54,634 nucleotides of DNA from Pseudomonas sp. HMWF021 (GCF_003061005.1 NZ_QAIK01000067.1:20124-74757); one strand, 5' to 3'. Shown: positions 42,572-51,171, counted from the first letter of the stretch. Numbers and translations are program-made. The notes: generated by a model not told the origin, from the letters alone.

Positions 42572-44161
42572 ATGAAGATCAATCTCCCGGTAACCGGCCG
42601 TAACGTCGATGTGGCGCTGGATGCGAACATTCTTTCGACCACCGATCTGACCAGCGCGATCACCTACGCCAACGAAGACTTCATCAGAATCAGCGGTTAC
42701 AGCCGCGACGAATTGCTTGGCACACCGCACAACCTGTTGCGCCACCCGGACATGCCGTCGCAGGCGTTTGCGCATATGTGGCAGACGCTAAAGGGCGGGC
42801 GCTCGTGGATGGGACTGGTGAAGAATCGCTGCAAGAACGGCGATCACTATTGGGTCAGCGCGTATGTCACGCCGGTGACGCAGAACGGCGTGGCGGTGGA
42901 GTATCAGTCGGTGCGCACCCGGCCTGATGCGCGGCAGGTGGCGGCGGCTGAGCGGGCGTATGCGCAATTGCGCGGTGAGTCGAAGGGGCGGCGGCCGCTG
43001 CCCGGGCTTGGTTTGCGCGGCAAGGTCACGGCGTCGGCCAGTGCTTTGCTGGGGCTGGTGTTGGGGATTGAAGCCTGGTTGCGCCCGGAGTCGGTGTGGA
43101 TCGACGGGGTGCTGTTTGTCTGCGGCAGCAGCCTTTGTGCGGTGAGCGTGCGCTGGATCCTAAGCCCGCTTGCACGCCTGACGGAGCGGGCGCGGCAGGT
43201 CGCGGACAATCCATTGAGCCAGAGCATTTACACCGGGCGCCGCGATGAAATCGGCCAGATAGAATTCGCCCTGCAGATGCTCGAAGCCCAGGTCGGCGCG
43301 GTGGTCGGGCGTATCGGCGATGCGTCGCAACAGTTGGCCGGGCACGCGGCGCAATTGGTCGATCATCTGCAAAGCAGTCACAGCAGTTCGCTGGCGCAAC
43401 AGGCGGAAACCGATCAGGTGGCGGCGGCGATTCACCAGATGGCCGCCAGTGTCGCGCAGGTTGCCAGCCATGCGCAGCAGGCGTCGGTGGCGGCGGACAT
43501 GGCCGGCACGGAGACCCGTGAAGGGCATTTGCTGGTGGGGGAGAGTCGCAGTGCGGTGCTGCGTCTGGCCGAGGAACTGCGGCGGGCGACCGAGGTGATT
43601 CATCAGCTCGAAGGCCACAGCAGCGAGATTTCCGGGGTGCTGGAGGTGATCCGCAGCATCGCCGAGCAGACCAATCTGCTGGCGCTCAACGCGGCGATCG
43701 AGGCCGCGCGGGCCGGGGATGCCGGGCGCGGCTTCGCGGTGGTGGCTGATGAGGTGCGCGGCCTGGCGCAGCGCACGCAGCAGTCGACCAACGAGATTCA
43801 GCGCATGATTAGCACTTTGCAAAACGGCGCGCGGGACGCGGTGCTGGTGATGCAGCAGAGCAGCGAGCATGTGGATAACAGCGTCGAACAGGCGCAGCGT
43901 GCCGCGCGGGCGCTGGACGGGATCAGTGAACGGGTTGAGCAGATCACCGAAATGAGCCTGCAGATTGCCGCAGCGGTGGAGCAGCAGAGCGCGGTGAGCG
44001 AAGACATCAACCGCAACATCGTCAGCATTCGCACGGCGTCGGAATTGACGGTGGATGAGGGACGGCAGAGTCAGCGCAATTCCGAAGATGTGGCGGGGCT
44101 GGCGGGGGATTTGCGGTTGCTGGCGCGGGAGTTCTGGGGGCAGCGGCAGGTTCGGGATTGA
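42572..44161 (+). CDS. aer: Aer-like PAS methyl-accepting chemotaxis protein
   Basis: A 529-residue receptor. The N-terminal PAS domain (about 15-120) contains ITYANEDFIRISGYSRDELLG and HNLLRHPDMP, matching the FAD-binding PAS of aerotaxis receptors. A short hydrophobic region (about 155-200) follows in place of a periplasmic domain, then a HAMP-like stretch and a long coiled-coil signalling domain. The hairpin tip is EQTNLLALNAAIEAARAG. It probably senses redox state or oxygen and signals through CheW/CheA. CheV, a second chemotaxis component, is encoded 2 kb downstream on the other strand. Many paralogues exist in pseudomonads, so the symbol is provisional. Confidence 0.88.
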   Translation: MKINLPVTGRNVDVALDANILSTTDLTSAITYANEDFIRISGYSRDELLGTPHNLLRHPDMPSQAFAHMWQTLKGGRSWMGLVKNRCKNGDHYWVSAYVTPVTQNGVAVEYQSVRTRPDARQVAAAERAYAQLRGESKGRRPLPGLGLRGKVTASASALLGLVLGIEAWLRPESVWIDGVLFVCGSSLCAVSVRWILSPLARLTERARQVADNPLSQSIYTGRRDEIGQIEFALQMLEAQVGAVVGRIGDASQQLAGHAAQLVDHLQSSHSSSLAQQAETDQVAAAIHQMAASVAQVASHAQQASVAADMAGTETREGHLLVGESRSAVLRLAEELRRATEVIHQLEGHSSEISGVLEVIRSIAEQTNLLALNAAIEAARAGDAGRGFAVVADEVRGLAQRTQQSTNEIQRMISTLQNGARDAVLVMQQSSEHVDNSVEQAQRAARALDGISERVEQITEMSLQIAAAVEQQSAVSEDINRNIVSIRTASELTVDEGRQSQRNSEDVAGLAGDLRLLAREFWGQRQVRD

Positions 44162-44171
44162 TGCTGTTCCC

Positions 44172-44280
44172 ACTGGCCTCATCGCTGGCAAGCCAGCTCC
44201 CACAGGTTTCTGTGGCTTGCACACATTATGTGAACTCTCGAGAACATTGTGGGAGCTGGCTTGCCAGCGATGAGGCCAGT
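44172..44280. repeat. REP doublet, third variant (GGGAGCTGGCTTGCCAGC)
   Basis: Long inverted repeat: ACTGGCCTCATCGCTGGC at the left end pairs perfectly with its complement at the right end, together with the CAAGCCAGCTCCCACA core. It sits between two convergent genes. The arms are about 33 bp and nearly perfect, which suggests a recent copy. Confidence 0.85.
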
Positions 44281-44301
44281 CCAGTCACCTTGAATTTTGG
44301 A

Positions 44302-45051
44302 TCAAGCCGCCCGCAGCGAAATAAACGCATACGTCTGCGTCGGCTCCGTCACCACCTGCGCTCCAGCCGCCACCAACTGCCCGGCAACGTCATCCCCGGA
44401 CAGATGAAACAGCCATTCACTGGATTCCGTATTCAGTGGCTGTGCTGCAACCTGATCAATCACGGCCGCAAAAGCGTCCATCTGCGGCAAATACGCGGTA
44501 AACCCGTCGCCCTTGAGCGCTGTGGTGCGGATGCCCAGCGCGGCGCAGATCGCATCCTTGATCCGGATGTCATCGCGATCCGCCTGACGTGACCGCTGGA
44601 TCAGCTCCAGCAGGTCCTGATCGACCAGCTCACCGCCGGCAATCAGCAGCGGCCCCTGTTGCCATGACTCCGGCGGGCAATCCTTGGCAGCCGGGTTGAG
44701 CGGGATGTGCGGGTTGATCTCCGCGGGGTAAATCCTGCACACCAATGGCCGGCGCTCGTAGATGCGGCACAGGTTGTCCTCGTCAAGATTCCGGCAGCGA
44801 CCGACGTTGTACGCGGCGAAGGTGATGGCCACGTGGGCCTCGGCCGTGCCGCTGCGCACCACCAGCGAACGCCGCTCGGCGTGCTCACGCTGCTGCGCCG
44901 GCAGGCCCAGGCCGTTGCCGAGAAAGGCCTCGACCAGCACGATCACCTGACCGCCATCCGCCGCCCACATGCGGGCCTCAGCGAGGGTCAGGGGCACATG
45001 ATGGTCGGTGCAGCATTTGCCGCAGCCAACGCAGGAAAACGTCGTATTCAT
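44302..45051 (-). CDS. CxxCxxCC-type (YkgJ family) putative iron/zinc-cluster protein
   Basis: A 249-residue protein starting MNTTFSCVGCGKCC. The N-terminal C7-x2-C10-x2-C13-C14 cluster, with two later Cys in GRCRNLDEDNLCRIYERRPLVCRIYP, defines the YkgJ/UPF0153 family, thought to bind an Fe-S cluster or zinc; function is unknown. The C-terminal half (about 150-249) has no recognised motif. ATG 45051 was chosen over a TTG six codons upstream because the Cys motif lies just after it, as in relatives. Confidence 0.87.
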   Translation of the reverse strand: MNTTFSCVGCGKCCTDHHVPLTLAEARMWAADGGQVIVLVEAFLGNGLGLPAQQREHAERRSLVVRSGTAEAHVAITFAAYNVGRCRNLDEDNLCRIYERRPLVCRIYPAEINPHIPLNPAAKDCPPESWQQGPLLIAGGELVDQDLLELIQRSRQADRDDIRIKDAICAALGIRTTALKGDGFTAYLPQMDAFAAVIDQVAAQPLNTESSEWLFHLSGDDVAGQLVAAGAQVVTEPTQTYAFISLRAA

Positions 45052-45134
45052 TGCACGATCAATCTTCAATCAGAGTGTGAAACGGCGACGTAAAGTCGCC
45101 AGGCAGGTCTGGATCGAAGCAAGTTATGCGCCAC

Positions 45135-45461
45135 TCAGCGGGTTTGGGCGCCCGTACGGATCGAGTCCCATTCGGTGACGAACGCGGTTTTCGACTTTTT
45201 GCTGTACAGGCACAGCTCGGTGCCTTGCTGGCCTTTCATGTGTTTTTGCGGGTATTGGCCTTGCAGCAGGACTGCGGTGTAGCCGACGCGGTCATCGAAT
45301 TGCGCGGGGCTGCCCACGGGTTTGGTGTCTTTAAGGCCGCTGGCTTTGGTGCAACTGGCAAGGACGGTTTTGTCGTAGGCAGCCCAGGCGTCGGGGCTGG
45401 AGGCATGGGCCTGGGAGGTGAGGGCGGTGAGACAGAGCAGGCTCAGGGTGAGGGTTTTCAT
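45135..45461 (-). CDS. Small secreted protein, function unknown
   Basis: 108 residues with a clear signal peptide (MKTLTLSLLCLTALTSQAHA, cut before SS). The mature domain of about 88 residues contains two Cys (ASCTKASG, TELCLYSKK) that could form one disulfide, plus aromatic and charged residues typical of a compact fold (DDRVGYTAVLLQGQYPQ). I believe it is conserved in pseudomonads as a hypothetical protein. It lies 83 nt upstream of the CxxCxxCC gene, same strand. Confidence 0.8.
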   Translation of the reverse strand: MKTLTLSLLCLTALTSQAHASSPDAWAAYDKTVLASCTKASGLKDTKPVGSPAQFDDRVGYTAVLLQGQYPQKHMKGQQGTELCLYSKKSKTAFVTEWDSIRTGAQTR

Positions 45462-45536
45462 GGGGCGGCATCCTTGGTCTTGAGGGTCCAGGGGTTGGAG
45501 TATGCCTGAAGAGTTTTGTTGCCTGAGACGCCGCTG

Positions 45537-45612
45537 AAAGATCGCAGCCTGCGGCAGCTCCTACATGGAAATGCATCCCCCTGTAGGAGCTGCCGAAGGC
45601 TGCGATCTTTTG
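45537..45612. repeat. REP doublet
   Basis: Inverted copies of GTAGGAGCTGCCGNAGGC flanked by AAAGATC and GATCTTTTGA. It lies between the GNAT stop and the start of the secreted-protein gene, both on the minus strand, so it probably terminates the cheV-GNAT transcript. Confidence 0.87.
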
Positions 45613-45620
45613 ACTTTGAA

Positions 45621-46103
45621 TCAGTCCGGCACGATTTCCCGGCGAACCACAGACATCCCGGCACTTTCATACAACCGCTGCGCCCGCAGGTTGTCTTCCA
45701 GCACCTTCAGATCGACAAAGCCTTCGCGCCTTTGCTGAAACACCTTGAATGCATTGAGCAATAACGCACGACCCAGACCACGACCCTGCATCCGCGGATG
45801 AACCACCAGATTCTTGATGTACGAACTGGTCCAGCACTGCGCCACGCCGACCACGCCCTCGGCGTCCGTGGCAATCCAGCACAGCCGGGGATCGTATTCG
45901 GCATCGCTTTCAAACCGCTGTTGCCACTCCTCCAGTGCCGGCACGCGACCACCGCCCTCGCGGTAGCCGAGTTGCATCAGTTGATGCACGGCCGCCGCGA
46001 GTTCCGGTCGATAAGTGCTCAGTTCGACACCATCGGGCCAATGAATCGGTGGTACGCCTTGACGCAGATCGCGGCGCATCAGAAAGCAGTAGGTCTGGCT
46101 CAA
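45621..46103 (-). CDS. GNAT-family N-acetyltransferase
   Basis: A 160-residue GNAT-fold acetyltransferase with the acetyl-CoA pyrophosphate loop VVHPRMQGRGLGRALL (motif A) and the later VLEDNLRAQRLYESAGM (motif B), which is typical of enzymes acetylating small amines or N-termini. The substrate is unknown. It starts three bases after the cheV stop and is therefore translated from the same mRNA; a link to chemotaxis is not otherwise suggested. Confidence 0.88.
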   Translation of the reverse strand: MSQTYCFLMRRDLRQGVPPIHWPDGVELSTYRPELAAAVHQLMQLGYREGGGRVPALEEWQQRFESDAEYDPRLCWIATDAEGVVGVAQCWTSSYIKNLVVHPRMQGRGLGRALLLNAFKVFQQRREGFVDLKVLEDNLRAQRLYESAGMSVVRREIVPD

Positions 46104-46106
46104 GAC

Positions 46107-47009
46107 TCAGTGACCGTTGGCCGCGACGTGTTTGGCCGCTTCGATCAGGCGTTGGGTCAGCTCCGGCGACGAGAACTTGGTCAGCACCGCGTTGGCCCCG
46201 GCCAGGCGCGCTTTCTCGCTGTTCATCGCGCTGTCGAGGGAGGTGTGCAGCAGCACGTAGAGGTGGGCGAAGTCCGGGGTTTCGCGCAGGGTGCGGGTGA
46301 AGGCGTAGCCGTCCATTTCGGACATTTCGATGTCAGAGACGATCAGGTTGATCTGCTGCGCGGTGCCTTGCAGGTCGAGCAGACAATCGATGGCTTCCTT
46401 GGCACTGCGTGCGGTATGGCATTGCAGGCCGAGATTGCGCAGGGTGTGCACCGATTGCTGCAGGGCTACCTGGCTGTCGTCGACCACCAGAATTCGCGCG
46501 TTGCCGAGCACTTCCGCGTCTTCCATGCTCAGGTCGGTCGGGGCCATTTCGATCTGCGCCGGGGCGATGCTGTGGATGACTTTTTCAATGTCCAGCACCT
46601 GTACCAACGTACCGTCCACCGAGGTCACGCCGGTGATGTAGGCGCGTGAACCACCGGAGCCGAACGGCGGCGGCTTGATGTCGGTGGTCAGGCAATGGAC
46701 GATTTTGCTCACGGCCTGCACGTGCAGACCTTGCTTGGAGCGGCTGACGTCGGTGACGATCAGGCAGCCGCCGTTCGGATCTTCCAGAGGCCGTTCGCCA
46801 ATGGCGCGGCTGAGGTCGATCACCGACAGCGAGGCGCCGCGCAGGGTGGCGATGCCTTTGACGTGCGGGTGCGACTCCGGCAGCTTGGTCAGCGGCGGGC
46901 AGGGGATGATTTCACTGACTTTCAGCAGGTTGATCGCCATCAGCTTGCCGCTGCGCAAGGTAAACAACAGAAGCGAGAGTGAATCTGCGCGGGCTTTGGT
47001 GGAAGACAT
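46107..47009 (-). CDS. cheV: CheV-type chemotaxis coupling protein
   Basis: A 300-residue protein: a CheW-like domain (about 10-160; LLLFTLRSGKLMAINLLKVSEIIPCPPLTKLP is split by a turn) fused to a receiver domain (about 172-295) with phospho-acceptor Asp in LIVSDIEMSEMDG and the acidic pair in LVVDDSQ. CheV links receptors to CheA and adapts through phosphorylation. It is encoded close to an Aer-like receptor, but pseudomonads have several CheV paralogues scattered in the genome. It is followed by the GNAT gene. Confidence 0.92.
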   Translation of the reverse strand: MSSTKARADSLSLLLFTLRSGKLMAINLLKVSEIIPCPPLTKLPESHPHVKGIATLRGASLSVIDLSRAIGERPLEDPNGGCLIVTDVSRSKQGLHVQAVSKIVHCLTTDIKPPPFGSGGSRAYITGVTSVDGTLVQVLDIEKVIHSIAPAQIEMAPTDLSMEDAEVLGNARILVVDDSQVALQQSVHTLRNLGLQCHTARSAKEAIDCLLDLQGTAQQINLIVSDIEMSEMDGYAFTRTLRETPDFAHLYVLLHTSLDSAMNSEKARLAGANAVLTKFSSPELTQRLIEAAKHVAANGH

Positions 47010-47120
47010 ATGAACCTTCTGTGGAAAAAGGTGATGGGCGAGGGTGCAAATCGCCAGAAACTATTGATGCCGGGTTATCGACTTGTCGGGGGCAGGCTTT
47101 AGTGCCATTGGGCAGGTGAG

Positions 47121-47199
47121 GATCAAAAGATCGCAGCCTGCGGCAGCTCCTACAGGGGTAAGTGAACTGTGTAGGAGCTGCCGAAGGCTGCGATCTTTG
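47121..47199. repeat. REP doublet downstream of norR
   Basis: Inverted copies of GTAGGAGCTGCCGNAGGC flanked by ATCAAAAGATC and GATCTTTGCT. It abuts the norR stop codon (47202) and lies upstream of cheV. It is a plausible 3' end for norR mRNA. Confidence 0.87.
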
Positions 47200-47201
47200 C
47201 T

Positions 47202-48755
47202 TTATTTCATGCCCAGACGCTTGGCCATCCGCCCAAGATTCGCCCGATCCAGCCCCAGCTCCCGCGCCGCACTGGCCCAGTTATCCTGATTGCGTTCGAG
47301 CGCGGCGCCGATCAATCGGCGTTGATACGCCTCGGTGGCGCTGCGCAAATCACCGCTGATCAACGGTATCGCCGGTACTTCAGTGGCAGGTGCGGGCGAT
47401 TTATCCACAACCTCGCGCGGCAAATCCAGATCCGCCGCGCTCAAACTGAGAATCTTCGGCCGTACCTTGCAGTTGCCCAGCGCTTTCAGTGCGCTGCGGC
47501 CAATCAAGTGTTCCAGTTCACGCACGTTGCCCGGCCAAGTGTAGGCGAGCAAGGCCTCTTGGGCGTCGCTGCTCAGGCGCAGGCTGTTGAGGCCCATGCG
47601 CGAGCGGTTCTGTTCCAGAAAGAAGCCGCTGAGCAGCAACACGTCGCGCCCGCGATCACGCAGCGCCGGCACTCGCAGCGGGTACACGCTCAAGCGGTGA
47701 TAGAAGTCGGCGCGATAGCGGCCGCTGCGCACTTCTTCGGCCAGATCGCGGTTGGTCGCGGCGATCAGGCGCACGTCGACCTGATGTTCCTTGTCCGAAC
47801 CGAGCCGTTGCAACTGGCCGCTTTGCAGCACCCGCAGCAACTTGGCCTGCACGGTCAACGACAGTTCACCGACTTCATCGAGAAACAGCGTGCCACCATT
47901 GGCCAGTTCGAACTTGCCGCGGCGGTCGCTGGTGGCGCCGGTGAAGGCGCCGCGCACGTGGCCGAACAGTTCGCTCTCGACCAGAGTGTCGGGCAGGGCG
48001 GCGCAGTTGAGGCTGATGATCGGTTTGTCGGCGCGCGGGGAGGCGGCGTGGATCGCCTGCGCCACCAGTTCCTTGCCGACCCCGGTTTCGCCGGTGATCA
48101 GCACGGTCAGGTCGCTGCCGCCGACCAGATTGATTTCCTCCACCAGACGTTTGTGTGCCTTGCTCTGGCCGATCATTTCGCGCTGCTGCTGACCACTGGC
48201 CTGCCGGTAGACCTCGGCGCGCTGGTGCTCATCCTCGGCGCGCAACGCCAGGCGTTCGATGCGCTCGGCAGCGTTGACCGTGGCCGAGGCGAGGCTGGCG
48301 AAGGCTTGCAGGGCGTCGAGTTCGATCGGCTCGAAACGCTCCGGATCGAGGGCGTCGAGGGTGATCAGGCCCCAGAGCTTTTCGTCGACGAATAGCGGAC
48401 AGCCGAGACAGTCATGCACTTCGAGATGATCGCCCAGGCCATCGACCAAGCCGTCGTACGGATCGGGCAAGTCGCTGTCGGCGGCGAAGCGGGTTGGCCC
48501 GGCGCCGTCCAGCAGGATCTCGAAGCGTGGATGGTCGCTGACTTTGAAGCGCCGGCCGAGGGTGTCGGTGCTCAAGCCATCCACCGCCAGCGGCACCAGC
48601 CATTCCCCGTCCAGGCGCAACAACGCGGCGGCATCGCAGGGCAGCAGGGCGCGCATGGCTTCGAGCAGGCGTCGATAGCGCTCGCCCTCGGGCAATTCGC
48701 GGGACAGGTCGGAGACCAGCGGCAGTAAAGCAGTGAGCAGGGATTTGGCGGTCAT
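47202..48755 (-). CDS. norR: Nitric-oxide-responsive sigma54 activator NorR/FhpR
   Basis: A 517-residue bacterial enhancer-binding protein: an N-terminal GAF domain that binds NO through a mononuclear iron in homologues, a central AAA+ domain (about 185-420) with Walker A TGETGVGKE and the sigma54-contacting GAFTGA loop, and a C-terminal Fis-type helix-turn-helix (NWASAARELGLDRANLGRMAKRLG). It activates the divergent hmp gene. In P. aeruginosa the equivalent regulator next to the flavohaemoglobin gene is called FhpR. Three matching enhancer sites lie in the intergenic region. Confidence 0.95.
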   Translation of the reverse strand: MTAKSLLTALLPLVSDLSRELPEGERYRRLLEAMRALLPCDAAALLRLDGEWLVPLAVDGLSTDTLGRRFKVSDHPRFEILLDGAGPTRFAADSDLPDPYDGLVDGLGDHLEVHDCLGCPLFVDEKLWGLITLDALDPERFEPIELDALQAFASLASATVNAAERIERLALRAEDEHQRAEVYRQASGQQQREMIGQSKAHKRLVEEINLVGGSDLTVLITGETGVGKELVAQAIHAASPRADKPIISLNCAALPDTLVESELFGHVRGAFTGATSDRRGKFELANGGTLFLDEVGELSLTVQAKLLRVLQSGQLQRLGSDKEHQVDVRLIAATNRDLAEEVRSGRYRADFYHRLSVYPLRVPALRDRGRDVLLLSGFFLEQNRSRMGLNSLRLSSDAQEALLAYTWPGNVRELEHLIGRSALKALGNCKVRPKILSLSAADLDLPREVVDKSPAPATEVPAIPLISGDLRSATEAYQRRLIGAALERNQDNWASAARELGLDRANLGRMAKRLGMK

Positions 48756-48763
48756 GGTCTTGT

Positions 48764-48821
48764 AGTCAAAGAGACTCGATGTAGTCGAGATGACTATAAA
48801 TGCGTTTTGGTCTAAATGACT
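48764..48821. promoter_or_regulatory. Three NorR enhancer sites
   Basis: Three 13-bp inverted repeats that all fit GT-N7-AC: AGTC-AAAGA-GACT (48764-48776), AGTC-GAGAT-GACT (48783-48795) and GGTC-TAAAT-GACT (48809-48821). NorR in E. coli and Ralstonia is known to need three such sites upstream of its target. They lie about 40-110 bp above the sigma54-like box. Confidence 0.85.
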
Positions 48822-48861
48822 ACTTTTAAATTAAATCATTGATTTATAACGATAAAAAATC

Positions 48862-48877
48862 TGGCATGAAAACTGAT
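48862..48877 (+). promoter_or_regulatory. sigma54-like promoter for hmp
   Basis: TGGCATGAAAACTGAT: the -24 GG element is good. The -12 position reads GA instead of the consensus GC. It lies 41 nt before the hmp ATG and is supported by the adjacent NorR sites. Confidence 0.6.
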
Positions 48878-48918
48878 AACTACAGGGTAATTCTCAAGAA
48901 AGCTCAGGAGTCACTCTT

Positions 48919-50100
48919 ATGCTTAGCGTCCAGGATCGTGCCATCGTCAAATCCACCGTACCTCTGCTGGAAAGCGGCGGTGAAGCGCTGATCACGCATT
49001 TCTACCGCATGATGCTCTCTGAATACCCAGAGGTTCGCCCGCTGTTCAACCAGGCGCATCAGGCCAGTGGTGACCAGCCGCGTGCGTTGGCTAACGGCGT
49101 GTTGATGTACGCCCGGCACATCGATCAGCTCGACCAGTTGGGCGATCTGGTGGCGAAGATCATCAACAAGCACGTCGCCCTGCAGATCCTGCCGGAGCAT
49201 TACCCGATTGTCGGCACTTGTTTGCTGCGCGCCATTTCCGAAGTGCTCGGTGACGAGATCGCTACGCCGGAAGTGATGAGCGCGTGGGGCGCCGCTTATG
49301 GGCAACTCGCGGAGATCCTGATTGGCGCTGAAGCCGCGATCTATGACCAGAAAGAACAGGCGGTCGGCGGCTGGCGCGGGGCGCGGGAGTTCATCGTGGT
49401 GAACAAGGTCGAAGAGAGCGCCGAGATCATTTCGTTCTACTTCGAGCCGGCGGACAAAGGTCCGATACTCGCTGCGGAGCCGGGCCAGTACATCGGCATG
49501 AAGCTGATCCTCGACGGTGAAGAAATCCGCCGTAACTATTCGCTGTCGTCACTGGCCAATAAAGGTCAATACCGCATCAGCGTCAAACGCGAACCGGGTG
49601 GCCGTGCGTCCAATCATTTGCATGATCAACTGCATGTTGGCGCGAGCATTCAGCTGTTCCCGCCATCGGGCGAGTTCACCCTGACTGCCAGCGACAAGCC
49701 GTTGGTGCTGATCAGTGGCGGGGTCGGCATCACTCCGACTCTGGCGATGCTCGAAGCGGCGTTGCAAACCGAGCGCCCGGTGCACTTTATCCACTGCGCG
49801 CGCAATGGCAGCGTGCATGCGTTCCGCGACTGGATCGACGGGCTGGCGGCGCGTTATCCACAGCTCAAGCGCTTCTATTGCTACGCCGAAGATGACGGCG
49901 TGAGTCCGGCGGCGGACAGGGTCGGGATCCTCAGTCAGGAACAGTTGAGTGAGTGGCTGCCGGCGCAGCGGGATGTTGATGCCTACTTTCTTGGACCCAA
50001 GGGCTTCATGGGGGCGATCAAGCGGCATCTGAAAGCGCTGGGTGTGCCGGAGCAGCAGAGCCGTTATGAATTCTTCGGGCCGGCGTCGGCTTTGGAATAA
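48919..50100 (+). CDS. hmp: Flavohaemoglobin, nitric oxide dioxygenase
   Basis: A 393-residue enzyme oxidising NO to nitrate with O2 and NAD(P)H. It has an N-terminal globin domain with proximal His85 and distal Tyr29 and Gln53 at the positions found in E. coli Hmp. A ferredoxin-reductase module follows, with the FAD motif RNYSLSS and the NAD(P) motif GGVGITPT. AGGAG lies 8 nt before the ATG. It is divergent from norR, with NorR sites and a sigma54-like promoter between, so NO induction is expected. Confidence 0.97.
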   Translation: MLSVQDRAIVKSTVPLLESGGEALITHFYRMMLSEYPEVRPLFNQAHQASGDQPRALANGVLMYARHIDQLDQLGDLVAKIINKHVALQILPEHYPIVGTCLLRAISEVLGDEIATPEVMSAWGAAYGQLAEILIGAEAAIYDQKEQAVGGWRGAREFIVVNKVEESAEIISFYFEPADKGPILAAEPGQYIGMKLILDGEEIRRNYSLSSLANKGQYRISVKREPGGRASNHLHDQLHVGASIQLFPPSGEFTLTASDKPLVLISGGVGITPTLAMLEAALQTERPVHFIHCARNGSVHAFRDWIDGLAARYPQLKRFYCYAEDDGVSPAADRVGILSQEQLSEWLPAQRDVDAYFLGPKGFMGAIKRHLKALGVPEQQSRYEFFGPASALE

Positions 50101-50122
50101 TCCAGAACCGGGTTGCCTTCAT

Positions 50123-50211
50123 TCGCGAGCAGGCTCGCTCCCACAGGATTTGTGGCGTGCACAGAATGTGTGGACGACGCTGAACCTGTGGGAGCGGGCT
50201 TGCCCGCGAAG
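50123..50211. repeat. REP doublet, second family, after hmp
   Basis: Left arm TTCGCGAGCAGGCTCGCTCCC, right arm the near-complement with GGGCTTGCCCGCGAA, so the two arms differ at several bases. It lies just after the hmp stop. Confidence 0.83.
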
Positions 50212-50344
50212 GCCGTTATGCAGTTCTGACTTATAGAAAAGTGTTCCAAGGTTAATCGTTTCTTAACCGGTTTATCGTTTATTCCCCCCGATGCTGATGG
50301 CAGGCGCTCGTTCGTTTGGCTGATCAGGATCGCCCCGGTCGCAC

Positions 50345-50518
50345 GCCATCTTTCCTCGCCGTGGTACGTTCAAGGCTCTCAACGGGCTGGGTCAGCGTGT
50401 AGACTTCCGGGCAACCGATATCTATCAGATCGACAACGGTCGCATCGCGGCCGATGGGCATATCGAAGACAACATCAGCCTGATGGCGCCACTGCAAGGG
50501 CAGCCGCCGATCAGCTGA
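50345..50518 (+). pseudogene. Remnant of a SnoaL-like ester cyclase
   Basis: An open stretch without a start codon, ending at TGA 50516-50518. Its translation (GQRVDFRATDIYQIDNGRI, then GHIEDNISLM) matches the C-terminal third of SnoaL-like ester cyclase family proteins, in which the conserved segment reads D-I-Y-R-x-x-x-G-R-I-x-E-x-W-H-x-E-D. Here the Trp before His is replaced by Gly. The first two thirds of the family are missing; an in-frame stop at 50321-50323 bounds it. I take it as a decayed 3' fragment, but could not run a search. Confidence 0.5.
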
Positions 50519-50543
50519 ACCATGGACATACAAGGGAAACGCG

Positions 50544-51053
50544 ATGAGCGAGGAAACGATTCGACTGGGACGTGAACGGCGCTTTCTGGTGCTGCTGGGC
50601 ATCATTTGCCTGGCGTTGATTGGTGGCGCGCTCTACATGCAGGTCGTGCTGGGCGAGGCGCCATGCCCGCTGTGCATCCTGCAGCGTTATGCACTGTTGC
50701 TGATTGCGCTGTTTGCCTTTATTGGCGCGGCCATGCGCACCCGACGCAGCATTACCGTGTTCGAGGTGCTGGTGGTGATCTGCGCGATTGCCGGGGCCGG
50801 CGTCGCCGGGCATCACGTGTACACCCAGTTCTATCCGGCGGTGAGCTGCGGCATCGATGTGTTGCAGCCGATTGTCGACGACCTGCCGTTGGCGAAGATC
50901 TTCCCGCTGGGCTTCCAGGTCGATGGCTTCTGCTCGACGCCGTACCCGCCGATTCTCGGTCTGTCGCTGGCGCAATGGGCGCTGGTGGCGTTCGTGCTGG
51001 TGGTGATCCTGGTGCCGCTGCTGACCTCGCGTAACCGAAAAGCATTGCGCTGA
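50544..51053 (+). CDS. dsbB: Disulfide bond formation protein B
   Basis: A 169-residue inner-membrane quinone reductase with four helices that reoxidises DsbA. The first redox pair is CPLC in the first periplasmic loop (about residues 41-44). The second pair lies in the second loop (SCGID and DGFCSTP). It starts MSEETIRLGRERR. Pseudomonads often have two DsbB homologues, and this one sits next to cyo. A terminator follows. Confidence 0.94.
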   Translation: MSEETIRLGRERRFLVLLGIICLALIGGALYMQVVLGEAPCPLCILQRYALLLIALFAFIGAAMRTRRSITVFEVLVVICAIAGAGVAGHHVYTQFYPAVSCGIDVLQPIVDDLPLAKIFPLGFQVDGFCSTPYPPILGLSLAQWALVAFVLVVILVPLLTSRNRKALR

Positions 51054-51083
51054 ATCAACTCTTCGGCTGATCGGCCGATACAG

Positions 51084-51123
51084 AAAACGCCCCGATTTGC
51101 GGATCAGCCAATCGGGGCGTTTT
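51084..51123 (+). terminator. Intrinsic terminator after dsbB
   Basis: AAAACGCCCCGATT (51084-51097) pairs perfectly with AATCGGGGCGTTTT (51110-51123) around a 12-base loop. The T tract is short (four), but the stem is strong and nearly symmetric. Confidence 0.83.
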
Positions 51124-51171
51124 GCATTTCAGAGCGTTTGTGAAATCGCTGTGACGAACGGCAACCGAGCG

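Noticed and set aside
50250-50268. GGTTAA-TCGTTTC-TTAACC hairpin after hmp
   Set aside because: A single weak AT-rich 6-bp stem without a T tract or conserved context; too little to call a feature.
50324-50605. 93-codon minus-strand frame over the ester-cyclase remnant
   Set aside because: It overlaps the dsbB start region, has no ribosome-binding site or domain, and the plus strand carries the recognisable family signature.
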